Origin: PALSA-1336 sp038203095
Lineage (GTDB): Bacteria; Patescibacteriota; Doudnabacteria; UBA920
DNA: 22,842 bases
NCBI GenBank assembly: GCA_038203095.1
Contig: JBBREH010000021.1
Coordinates: 1 to 22,842 of the forward strand
Reading direction: 5' to 3'
Part shown: positions 13,880 through 21,043 of the stretch, piece after piece
Layout of the letters: the number at the start of each line of letters is the position of its first letter
Numbering within the stretch: the stretch's first letter is position 1
The notes under the pieces: model-generated
The model's input: only the letters and a program-made list of their open reading frames with translations
What the model was told of the DNA's origin: nothing
Databases searched by the model: none
Program-made: the position numbers and the translations under genes

Positions 13880-16800
13880 ACATCGCTAAAACCCATTCCG
13901 CCAATAACAGATGCTTTGAAATTGGTAGCGCTACTAATTGTCTCCCCCAAAGGACTGGTACAGCCAGCATACAAAATAATGCCAAAAAATAAAAATACAA
14001 TAGCCAAAACAACACACGCCGCCAAATTCATTGCAATAATATTGGCTTTTACTCCAGTGCTAAATTGGACTTTTTCCGCCAACTGATCAGGGGAAAATTG
14101 GCTAATATTTATTCCTTGACCCAAACCGGCAACTGAAACCACACCAATCGCTCTTTTAACAAGGAAACTTTTTAAAAGAAACAACAAGTCACCCAAAATA
14201 GCGCCAACTAAAATTGACAGTCCTATGGTCGGTATTGCAGCTGCCCATATCCATACTGCACCCTGCAGGAGGTATGCGCTTATTGACGCGTTAATTAATT
14301 TAGCAGCCTCGTCGAGTGATTGCCCTTTGGCGTTTGATAAAAATTGTTTTTGTGGCAACGGAACGGGTGATTCGTCCGGTTGTCCAGTCTGATTTTCTCC
14401 ATCTTCTTCTTCAGCCGGTTTAGAAATATCAGCTTCTTCTTCGGATTTTTTTCCACCCGGTCTTAGAGGAGCAGAATCTCCCCGGTCTACCGGAATATCT
14501 AAAGATTCGTCAGATTTGTTCCTACCTGCTCCGGCTTCAGAAACTGGCGGTTGCGCCGTCGAAGCACGGGACTCCTCATTTCCCGGACCTTTTAACGACT
14601 CCTGATTTTCTTCCCCGCTATCCAAGCCGGTTTTAGACCCAAAATCCGAAATGGTTTTTATTTTTTCACCAGCGCCGGCAACCCCAGCAGACATATTCAA
14701 ACCGTCCACGCCTGCCTTAGAACCATTGCCCAAAATACCTCTTATTGTCTTGTCATTTTTCCCGAATTTTTCTGAAATACCGCCCATTCTTTTTGGAACG
14801 GTTTGAGTTTGGTTGTGATTCAAACTGTCCAAACCCGGTCGAACGGAAGTTTTTAACTTTAAACCACCTTCTGCCACCTGCCCCTGCCGGGGCAAAGCAG
14901 AACTTTGAGCCTTACCCGACTTTTCCGTTTGAGGCGATAATTGCTCTTCTTTTTTTTCATCCGTTTTTAGAGCATTTATCTCTTTTGCCCGGGGCGGTTG
15001 ACTTGCCTGCGCCGAAGTCGAAGACTTGGGCGAAGCTGTTTTTGACCTGCCTGCACCTGCTTCCACAGATTCCTCCGCGGTAATTTGGTTGCTTTGCTCT
15101 AAAGTTTCTGGCTCTGAACCGGCACTTGGCGCTTCTGGTTCAGCTTGAGCTTCGGGCATTTGCTCTTCTTGTCCACTCTCAGGTTTTGCCTGCTCATCAC
15201 TTTGAAGCTCTCCTTTTATTTTATCCTCGGTTGTGACTTCTGCGCTTGCGACTTGCGTCGGAGCCGAGCTGATTTTACCGGGCTGACTATCCACCTCATT
15301 TTGCTGCTTTTTTTCAAGCTCTACCTGCTGGCCGGCTTGCCCCTTAGCAGAAGCAACCCCGCTTGCCTCAGCCTTGCCCGGGGCCGTTATATTTGACGTT
15401 GAAGCTGATGGCGCTTCGCCTGCAACAGAAACGTCAATTTTGCCCTCTATAGACTGCGAACCTCCTGCCGGCTGAGAAATTTCTGCCGTGCCGGATAGCT
15501 TTTGCGTTGCATCCTCGCTCTCATGCCGACCAGTTACCAAAACTTTTGCTGAAGCCGTGGAAGACCCCGGAGCTTCACCTGTTTCGGAAACACTGACTTT
15601 GCCTTCTACGGAAGTTTGTCCTTCTACCGACTGAGTAATTTTTTCAGAATCGGATATTGACTGCTTTGCATTGACGACAACCTGCGCGCCCCCTCCGGAA
15701 ACTTGTGCAGAGGTTTTTTTTGTTACAGTTTGCTCAACCGCTCCGGAAATACCACCCGAGGCAACCGCAGATGCTTGTCCTGTTTCTTCACTCATTACTC
15801 CGGCGGCGGATGATACTTGTCCTGCATTGCCTATTTCGATTGTTCCCGATTCAACCTTAGCCGAATCAAGCTCATCTGCGCCTGGCTCTTTTACAGCCTG
15901 CTCCCCGAAAACCGAAGGTTCTAGCGATGCGGTAGCCACGGGGCCGGCAACTACAGTATCTTTGGACACCTTCAAGTCCTCGTCAATAAGACCATCAACA
16001 TCTACTGCATCCTTATCCACCTCTTCAAAAACATCTTCAATCCCGGGCTTATCCGCTTCTTGCTTATTTAGATTATCGCCACCTGACTCATTGCTTTCCT
16101 GATCAAGTAAATCGTCGTTATCGGGTTCGCCCGTTTTAACAGCTTTCTTTTTTAAAGCTTTGTCTGACGACAATGCTACATCAACTTTTTCCGGTTTAAA
16201 TTTTCCCGCGTCCACGCCGCCAATTGCATCTTCTAATGCTTTTCTAACATAAGGATCTGTAGCGGAATTCAATGATTCCTTGAGAATATCGGTATGACCG
16301 TCTTTTTTTGCCTTGGCAATCGCTTTTTTAATTGTGCCTTTATCACCCGATTTTAACGCCTTATCCAGATTTTCACGGTTTTCTTTTTTTCCCGAACCGG
16401 GGATAAATGGCGCAACCACTCCTCCAAGAGCCCCCATTCCGGCCATCACAACATCCACCGTACCCCCGACCTTAGCCTCTTCGCCCTCAGTGGTCTTTTG
16501 ATTTTGCTTCTTTTGAGATTGAGCTATTGGCGTGCGCCCATCAACGCCGTCTTGATTATCAACTTTAGTAGAATAACTTAAATATGGAAAAATTTTCGCC
16601 TCTGCCGCCGGAAAACGCGCACTCCCTAGCTTTACCTGTATATAGTCGTCATCTGCTAATATTTGATTCAAATCCGGCACAATAAAACTAATAGAGTCAT
16701 TGTCGCCGTGGGCTAAGTGCAAATCTATGGTCTTCCATTCTGTGTCACCGGTTTTTGAAGTAAAAAAAACTATGTTGTCATAAATTGCCAGATCATGCCC

Positions 16801-17007
16801 GGCAATTATGACTTTAGAACGTGGCCTAACCTTGGGAGTTACAGAGTAAAGTTTTATTTTATACTTTCCAACATCAAAAGACTCGGTATCGTTAACGCTG
16901 ATAGGATGCAATTTTGCGCCTACCGCTCCTAAAGGCCCTTGGTCTTCACCTTCATCCGATGTAGCCTTTACTTCAGGTTCTTTTTCTGTTGTATCCGTGT
17001 CTGGCAT
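13849..17007 (-). CDS. Large TIG-domain, low-complexity membrane protein of the secretion cluster
   Basis: A 1052-aa protein in three parts. Residues about 51-141 fit an IPT/TIG immunoglobulin-like fold ('KLYSVTPKVRPRSKVIIAGH', then 'SISFIVPDLNQILADDDYIQ'). Residues about 145-890 are low-complexity, rich in Ser, Glu, Gly, Ala and Lys and surely mostly disordered; within them 'SVEGKVSVSETGEAPGSSTA' (466-485) and 'SIEGKIDVSVAGEAPSASTS' (519-538) are imperfect internal repeats. The C terminus has membrane segments at about 911-946 (one long or two short helices) and 989-1015. There is no signal peptide. By position directly after VirB4 it may be the polytopic or channel component of the system, but similarity to VirB6/TrbL is not visible. 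The start lies just after an inverted-repeat spacer. Confidence 0.7.
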   Translation of the reverse strand: MPDTDTTEKEPEVKATSDEGEDQGPLGAVGAKLHPISVNDTESFDVGKYKIKLYSVTPKVRPRSKVIIAGHDLAIYDNIVFFTSKTGDTEWKTIDLHLAHGDNDSISFIVPDLNQILADDDYIQVKLGSARFPAAEAKIFPYLSYSTKVDNQDGVDGRTPIAQSQKKQNQKTTEGEEAKVGGTVDVVMAGMGALGGVVAPFIPGSGKKENRENLDKALKSGDKGTIKKAIAKAKKDGHTDILKESLNSATDPYVRKALEDAIGGVDAGKFKPEKVDVALSSDKALKKKAVKTGEPDNDDLLDQESNESGGDNLNKQEADKPGIEDVFEEVDKDAVDVDGLIDEDLKVSKDTVVAGPVATASLEPSVFGEQAVKEPGADELDSAKVESGTIEIGNAGQVSSAAGVMSEETGQASAVASGGISGAVEQTVTKKTSAQVSGGGAQVVVNAKQSISDSEKITQSVEGQTSVEGKVSVSETGEAPGSSTASAKVLVTGRHESEDATQKLSGTAEISQPAGGSQSIEGKIDVSVAGEAPSASTSNITAPGKAEASGVASAKGQAGQQVELEKKQQNEVDSQPGKISSAPTQVASAEVTTEDKIKGELQSDEQAKPESGQEEQMPEAQAEPEAPSAGSEPETLEQSNQITAEESVEAGAGRSKTASPKSSTSAQASQPPRAKEINALKTDEKKEEQLSPQTEKSGKAQSSALPRQGQVAEGGLKLKTSVRPGLDSLNHNQTQTVPKRMGGISEKFGKNDKTIRGILGNGSKAGVDGLNMSAGVAGAGEKIKTISDFGSKTGLDSGEENQESLKGPGNEESRASTAQPPVSEAGAGRNKSDESLDIPVDRGDSAPLRPGGKKSEEEADISKPAEEEDGENQTGQPDESPVPLPQKQFLSNAKGQSLDEAAKLINASISAYLLQGAVWIWAAAIPTIGLSILVGAILGDLLFLLKSFLVKRAIGVVSVAGLGQGINISQFSPDQLAEKVQFSTGVKANIIAMNLAACVVLAIVFLFFGIILYAGCTSPLGETISSATNFKASVIGGMGFSDVCQALVSGLK

Positions 17008-17019
17008 AAAAAATAAAAT

Positions 17020-17097
17020 CCACAGATACGCAGATGATTAATCAAATAACACTGATGGCTGCATCTGTGTCATCTGTGATTATCTGCGTATCTGCGG
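17020..17097. repeat. Inverted-repeat spacer between virB4 and the TIG gene
   Basis: CAGATACGCAGAT (17023-17035) is a perfect 13-bp inverted match of ATCTGCGTATCTG (17082-17094), extended by CC/GG outside one mismatch. The 46-nt loop holds further copies of the same unit (CATCTGTG, twice). It fills the 92-nt spacer from the virB4 stop to the next ATG, with no gene inside. Confidence 0.7.
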
Positions 17098-17099
17098 TA

Positions 17100-18947
17100 T
17101 TAATTCAATTTCTCCTGGCTGTCCTGAATTTCCAGCATTTGCTTGGGGTCGGTGGTAATAATTTGGTCTTCTACGTAAGAGGCATAAATTTTTATGGCCG
17201 CGTGTTTAAGACCGGCAAAAAATATACCTTCCCCCACTTCACTTTCCAAAAGTAAATATTTTTCGCCTTCGGTTAAAAAGAAAGTTTCTGCAATCACGTT
17301 AATAGCCGCCGGACTTTGTTTTAATAGCAGTTGAATTGAAGAGTTGGTCACAATGGGCTTGCCGTATGGGCTGGCTAAAAAGTCGGCCACGTCCTGGGTA
17401 ATGGTGGTTAAACCTAAATAATATTTGCGTGCTCGCTTTGCAATACCAAACAAAAACCTAGCCGAATCTTCGTGCTGCATTAATATCCAGGCTTCGTCTA
17501 CGGCTAAAATGCGTTTTTTAAGCTCACTACGGACAATATTCCAAATGTAGTTTAAAATAATATACATAGCTATTGGACGAAGCTCCTCTTCCAAGTCACG
17601 AATACTAAAAACTACCAACTGGTTGTTTAAGACTACGTTTGTTTGCTGGTTTAAAAGCCCGCCAAAAGTACCTTGGGTGTATTTTTCTAAACGCTGAGCC
17701 AGACTTTCCGCGCCGACCATACCTCCTAAAATTTCCACTAAATCATTCATAGTCGGATATTCCAGGCCTTTAAAATCTTTTAAATTAGCGCTAATGTCTT
17801 TTTTGGCGTAACACTGCCAAATTGCCTTGTCCATAAAAGCTTCTTCGGTGGGGTTTAATTTGCCTATCATCAGGCTAAAAAGACCAAGCAGGTTTATTAC
17901 CGCACTTCTTAGAATATCGGCATTGTCCTCGCCTTCCAGACCGGCAGGGAGATCAAAAGGATTAATACGAGAGTCCGAATTAAGTGATACGCTTAAATAG
18001 GTACCTCCAACAGCCGAGGCTAAATGCTGATATTCATTTTCCGGGTCAACAATAATTACGTCGGTGCCCATCATTAAAGAACGCAAAACTTCCAATTTAA
18101 CTGTATAAGATTTTCCCGCGCCACTTTTAGCAAAAACTACAGAGTTTGCGTTTTCCATTGCGAATCTGTCAAATAAAATCAGGCTATTATTGTGCCGGTT
18201 TATACCGTATAAAATCCCGTCGTTACTAGTTAAATCCGAAGAAACAAACGGAAAACAGGAAGAAAGCGGGCTAGTGTTCATGTTGTTTGCAACATCCAAC
18301 TCATCAAAACCTAATGGCAAAGTTGAATTAAGACCGTTTTGGGTTTGCATTAACGCCCGTTTAGTCACAATCAGCTTTGCCCCCAAGCTACTTTCTAAAG
18401 TTGCGGAATATTTATCTAGCTCTTTTAAATCTGAAGCATAAATTGTAAAATACAAGGCAAACCTAAAATATTTTTCAGTTCCTTGCATTAAGTTGTCGCG
18501 TAAAGACTCAACGTCTTTGTAAGCGGTTTCAAGCATTGGGTCGCGAACCTGGCCCTTTTCCTGATTGATGGCAATTTGGGAACCAATTTCACCCACTTTA
18601 GATTTTAATTTTTTTAAAATCTCCGCCGAATCAATCGGGTAAATGAACATCGATAAATCCAGCGCGCCTTCCGCCTGAATAATAAAAGACAACCAGTTGG
18701 AAGACAAAAACCTCGGATAGGCCAGCACAAAAAAACTACGGCCAAATTTACCGTTTAACTCAAAATGAGAACTGTCAAACTTTAAAGCCGCGGGAGCAAT
18801 AAGGTCTTTGAGTGTAGTTAGCCCCTCTTTATAAGTTTTTTCTAAATCGCCTAAAGAGGCGCTTAAATCATGCTCCGCTTGGGCGTCTTTAAGCTCTTCT
18901 TTTTTGGCTTTTAGCTCTTCTTCGTTGATTTTTCCGAAAATACTCAT
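17100..18947 (-). CDS. virB4: VirB4/TraC-family type IV secretion ATPase
   Basis: A 615-aa ATPase that would energise substrate transfer or pilus assembly at the inner face of the membrane. The nucleotide site is complete: Walker A 'AKSGAGKS' (273-280), the VirB4 'VDPENEY' (300-306), Walker B 'ILAVDEAW' (480-487) and the downstream 'TTITQDVADFL' (514-524). The first 250 residues are the usual helical and alpha/beta part preceding the HerA-like motor. An ATG 45 nt upstream would add residues read from the inverted-repeat sequence, so the ATG at 18947 is preferred; it leaves 5 nt to the repeat. The upstream gene (19436-20116) looks like the N-terminal module, so the VirB4 role is divided between two genes here. 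Confidence 0.92.
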   Translation of the reverse strand: MSIFGKINEEELKAKKEELKDAQAEHDLSASLGDLEKTYKEGLTTLKDLIAPAALKFDSSHFELNGKFGRSFFVLAYPRFLSSNWLSFIIQAEGALDLSMFIYPIDSAEILKKLKSKVGEIGSQIAINQEKGQVRDPMLETAYKDVESLRDNLMQGTEKYFRFALYFTIYASDLKELDKYSATLESSLGAKLIVTKRALMQTQNGLNSTLPLGFDELDVANNMNTSPLSSCFPFVSSDLTSNDGILYGINRHNNSLILFDRFAMENANSVVFAKSGAGKSYTVKLEVLRSLMMGTDVIIVDPENEYQHLASAVGGTYLSVSLNSDSRINPFDLPAGLEGEDNADILRSAVINLLGLFSLMIGKLNPTEEAFMDKAIWQCYAKKDISANLKDFKGLEYPTMNDLVEILGGMVGAESLAQRLEKYTQGTFGGLLNQQTNVVLNNQLVVFSIRDLEEELRPIAMYIILNYIWNIVRSELKKRILAVDEAWILMQHEDSARFLFGIAKRARKYYLGLTTITQDVADFLASPYGKPIVTNSSIQLLLKQSPAAINVIAETFFLTEGEKYLLLESEVGEGIFFAGLKHAAIKIYASYVEDQIITTDPKQMLEIQDSQEKLN

Positions 18948-18952
18948 AAATT

Positions 18953-19430
18953 TTAACACGGATCTACTGATTAGATGCGGATATACGGACATCTACAGAT
19001 GACGCAAGTAATACGCGTTGGGGGTTAAGATAGACTGGCCTAAAATTAATCAATAAACCTAACTTAATTTGAGAAGACTGCAAATATCTTTGTAACTGGT
19101 AATAATCAATTTTTAAAAGAAACGGTTTAGCTTTTATTTCTAAAATAATTTTATCCTCAATCAGGAAGTCTATAATATTACCCGAGTCTGAAATAACAAG
19201 CTCGCGTTTATACTTAATTTCTCTTTCTGTAAATTTTTTCTCAAGCAAATCCGCGTATTGCTTTTCTTTGGCAAACCTGCCCAATTCTCGATGAACTTCA
19301 AATAAAATTCCTCTGATTTCATAAGTCAGATCTTCGTACAATAAATCAATTTTCTTTCTTCCATAAGACATTGTAATTTATAATCAGTAGTCATCAGTAA
19401 ATCCGTATACCATCCGTTGATCCGTGTTAA
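18953..19430. mobile_element. Inverted-repeat cassette 1 (carries a GxxExxY gene)
   Basis: TTAACACGGATC (18953-18964) and GATCCGTGTTAA (19419-19430) are perfect 12-bp inverted ends. CTACTGATTA (18964-18973) and TAATCAGTAG (19381-19390) are a second perfect inverted pair. Each outer end is 5 nt from a neighbouring gene: the virB4 ATG on the left, the TraC-N stop on the right. The gene inside borrows its stop codon and last codons from the left arm. It behaves like a unit slotted into a gene junction; no transposase is present. Confidence 0.6.
18964..19371 (-). CDS. GxxExxY protein (PD-(D/E)xK nuclease fold), copy 1
   Basis: A 135-aa protein of the GxxExxY/PDDEXK_3 family. The N-terminal helix 'LTYEIRGILFEVHRELG' (15-31) and 'EKQYADLLEKKF' (36-47) fit, although the Gly of the family name is replaced (FAKEKQY). 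The nuclease-like site is D68 in 'NIIDFLIE' and E78-x-K80 in 'ILEIKA', with Gln residues in 'YQLQRYL' (91-97). The conserved part ends near 'NPQRVL' (116-121); the last 14 residues are coded by flanking repeat. By eye it is about 55-60% identical to the copy at 20163. It sits in an inverted-repeat frame between two secretion genes, so it is probably a passenger, not a secretion component. Catalytic activity has not been established for the family as far as I know. Confidence 0.85.
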   Translation of the reverse strand: MSYGRKKIDLLYEDLTYEIRGILFEVHRELGRFAKEKQYADLLEKKFTEREIKYKRELVISDSGNIIDFLIEDKIILEIKAKPFLLKIDYYQLQRYLQSSQIKLGLLINFRPVYLNPQRVLLASSVDVRISASNQ

Positions 19431-19435
19431 TAATT

Positions 19436-20116
19436 TTACTCTGATATCTTGATATCTTTCATCTCCTTAGGGTTAATCAGCGGCGCAGCGTCAAAATTAT
19501 ATGAGTTATAGTAAAGCTGAATAATTTCTTCTGTTTTAAGCCTCGCACCTCTCACACCTATTCCGGATAAATTTGCCATGGTGGACGAAACTCGATTATC
19601 AAGCTTTTCTTTTTCCCGTTCAAAATTTTCAATTTTTTGAGAAATCTGTTTAGATTTTCCCCCGAATAGATTGCTGAAAAATCCTCCCCCGGACGGAAAA
19701 ATACTTTGGCCTAAAGGCACAATCACATAAAAATTTTTGTTCATTATGCTGGCATTGTCTATTAAACGGCTAATAAATTCGGTGTATTCCGATGTCTGAA
19801 CTCGAAGCAACTCATTTGTCTGTTTTTCAGCCAACCTTTTTAACTTTTCTAAATAACCGCCAACTTCCATTCTACGACTCTGCATTAAAATCTGTACTGG
19901 AAACTCAAGTGAATTTAAAAATCTTTGAAAATTAAAAATAATCCCGTTTTGTTCATCCTGGCTTTTTAAGTCAAAATTGGTGCTGGAAACAGAAATTATC
20001 GCGCGTAAAGTGCCGTCATCCACTACCACAGTGTCATTTTTAATTTCACTAATCCGCAAAAAACTTTGAGTATTTTTGCCGAGTGGTTTATTTTTATTTT
20101 GCATGTCTTGAGGCAT
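19436..20116 (-). CDS. TraC/VirB4 N-terminal-module protein
   Basis: A 226-aa protein resembling the N-terminal domain of TraC/VirB4 ATPases, found as a separate gene in CPR secretion clusters. The pattern is 'SFLRISEIKNDTVVVDDGTL' (18-37), then 'GIIFNFQRFLNSLEFPVQIL' and a 'SRRMEVGGYLEKLKRL' helix, followed by a Gly/Phe-rich loop ('PSGGGFFSNLFGG') and a coiled-coil-like stretch 'KIENFEREKEKLDNR'. The C-terminal 'LKTEEIIQLYYNSYN' is also typical. There is no ATPase motif. It probably pairs with the VirB4 motor encoded downstream, from which it is separated by cassette 1. A second in-frame ATG four codons later is equally possible as start. Confidence 0.75.
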   Translation of the reverse strand: MPQDMQNKNKPLGKNTQSFLRISEIKNDTVVVDDGTLRAIISVSSTNFDLKSQDEQNGIIFNFQRFLNSLEFPVQILMQSRRMEVGGYLEKLKRLAEKQTNELLRVQTSEYTEFISRLIDNASIMNKNFYVIVPLGQSIFPSGGGFFSNLFGGKSKQISQKIENFEREKEKLDNRVSSTMANLSGIGVRGARLKTEEIIQLYYNSYNFDAAPLINPKEMKDIKISE

Positions 20117-20118
20117 AG

Positions 20119-20578
20119 GCTACAGAAATTAATACGGACACTGCGGAAAACTACAGAAACTACTATTGTCGATTTATATTTAATACACGCTTTGGATTTA
20201 GAAAACCAGTTCTAAAATTAACCAGAATGCCTAACTGCAAATTCGTTTCGTGTAGATACCTTTTGGTCTGATCATAATGCTCTCTGATTAAAAATGGTCT
20301 CGCCTTGAGTTCCAAAATCACCTTTTCTTCAATAATAAAGTCTATAATATTCCCTGAATCTCCTATCTTTACTTCACGCTGATATTGCATGCCCCTAAAC
20401 TTAAATTTTTGCTCAATTGTATCCGCATATTGCTTCTCTCTTGCGTAACGCCCAAGCTCTTTATAGACTTCGATTAAAATTCCGTTGATTTTGTAAGTAA
20501 GATCACCATACAAAAATTCTCTTTTACTTTGGATTTTAGGTTCTGTAGTTTTCTGTAGTGCCCCCATAGTTTTGTAGC
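20119..20578. mobile_element. Inverted-repeat cassette 2 (carries a GxxExxY gene)
   Basis: Outer ends GCTACA (20119-20124) and TGTAGC (20573-20578), and an inner perfect 13-bp pair GAAAACTACAGAA (20146-20158) with TTCTGTAGTTTTC (20541-20553), lie at nearly equal distance from the ends. The right end abuts the prgI stop with no gap; the left end is 2 nt from the TraC-N start. The inner right arm is read as the first codons of the gene inside. The arm sequence differs from that of cassette 1. Confidence 0.6.
20163..20567 (-). CDS. GxxExxY protein (PD-(D/E)xK nuclease fold), copy 2
   Basis: A 134-aa relative of the protein at 18964. Conserved blocks are 'LTYKINGILIEVYKELGRYA' (23-42), 'EKQYADTIEQKF' (44-55), D76 in 'GNIIDFIIE', E86-x-K88 in 'ILELKAR', and 'LQLGILVNFRTGFLNPKRVL' (110-129). 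The first 13 residues (MGALQKTTEPKIQ) are coded by the repeat arm and precede the conserved core, so the native start is uncertain. It is inserted between prgI and the TraC-N gene. Two diverged copies in one operon, in frames of different sequence, indicate independent insertion or old duplication. Confidence 0.85.
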   Translation of the reverse strand: MGALQKTTEPKIQSKREFLYGDLTYKINGILIEVYKELGRYAREKQYADTIEQKFKFRGMQYQREVKIGDSGNIIDFIIEEKVILELKARPFLIREHYDQTKRYLHETNLQLGILVNFRTGFLNPKRVLNINRQ

Positions 20579-21022
20579 TTACATCTTACCTACTATATCC
20601 CTTTCCTCACTTGCCGTTTTCCTCAATAATTCCTGCACCTGTCTTAAATTGGCCTGCGTATCAGCTATGGGCTTTTCTGGTTCTTTAGTCGCCACAGAGG
20701 CTCGCGGCTGCCGGTTTTGGTCGGAATCGGCAACGTAGCGGTTTTCTTTATGGAAAATTAAAACTTTTTCACTAGTCAAAAATTTAAAATATAAGCCTAA
20801 GGTATTATAAATCGGCCGGCCGTTAATATTACCAAATGCCAACCCCAAACCCGGAATTCCAAAAAGAACAAACAAGAAAATTAGAACCAAAATGCTTTTA
20901 GTAGCTGAGAAACCCGCAAAAATAACCGCCCCAACCGCAAAAACTATCCCAAACTGCTTAATTGTCAGGGATCCGATAATTTTATCTTCAACATCGGTAA
21001 ATTGTGGAACGGGAAATTGCAT
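20579..21022 (-). CDS. prgI: PrgI-family membrane protein of the type IV secretion cluster
   Basis: A 147-aa protein with the family's start 'MQFPVPQFTDVEDKIIGSLT' followed by two adjacent transmembrane helices (about 24-40 and 43-62) and a cytoplasmic C-terminal part of about 80 residues, hydrophilic and helical at the end ('ANLRQVQELLRKTASEE'). PrgI/VirB3-like proteins sit next to VirB4 and anchor it at the membrane, which agrees with the order prgI, TraC-N, virB4 here. A promoter with an extended -10 lies right before the ATG, so the mRNA may be leaderless. The stop codon directly abuts cassette 2. Confidence 0.9.
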   Translation of the reverse strand: MQFPVPQFTDVEDKIIGSLTIKQFGIVFAVGAVIFAGFSATKSILVLIFLFVLFGIPGLGLAFGNINGRPIYNTLGLYFKFLTSEKVLIFHKENRYVADSDQNRQPRASVATKEPEKPIADTQANLRQVQELLRKTASEERDIVGKM

Positions 21023-21028
21023 ATCTTT

Positions 21029-21037
21029 ATTATAGCA
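21029..21037 (-). promoter_or_regulatory. Extended -10 promoter of prgI
   Basis: The - strand reads TGCTATAAT at 21037-21029, within TTATGCTATAATA, identical to the propeller-gene promoter. No good -35 is seen; the -35 position falls in the heptamer repeat. The predicted start falls at or next to the ATG at 21022, implying a leaderless mRNA. Confidence 0.6.
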
Positions 21038-21043
21038 TAATAA

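Noticed and set aside
18948..18992. Upstream ATG of virB4 adding 15 residues
   Set aside because: The extension is encoded by the cassette 1 inverted repeat and overlaps the GxxExxY gene; the ATG at 18947 is free of both.
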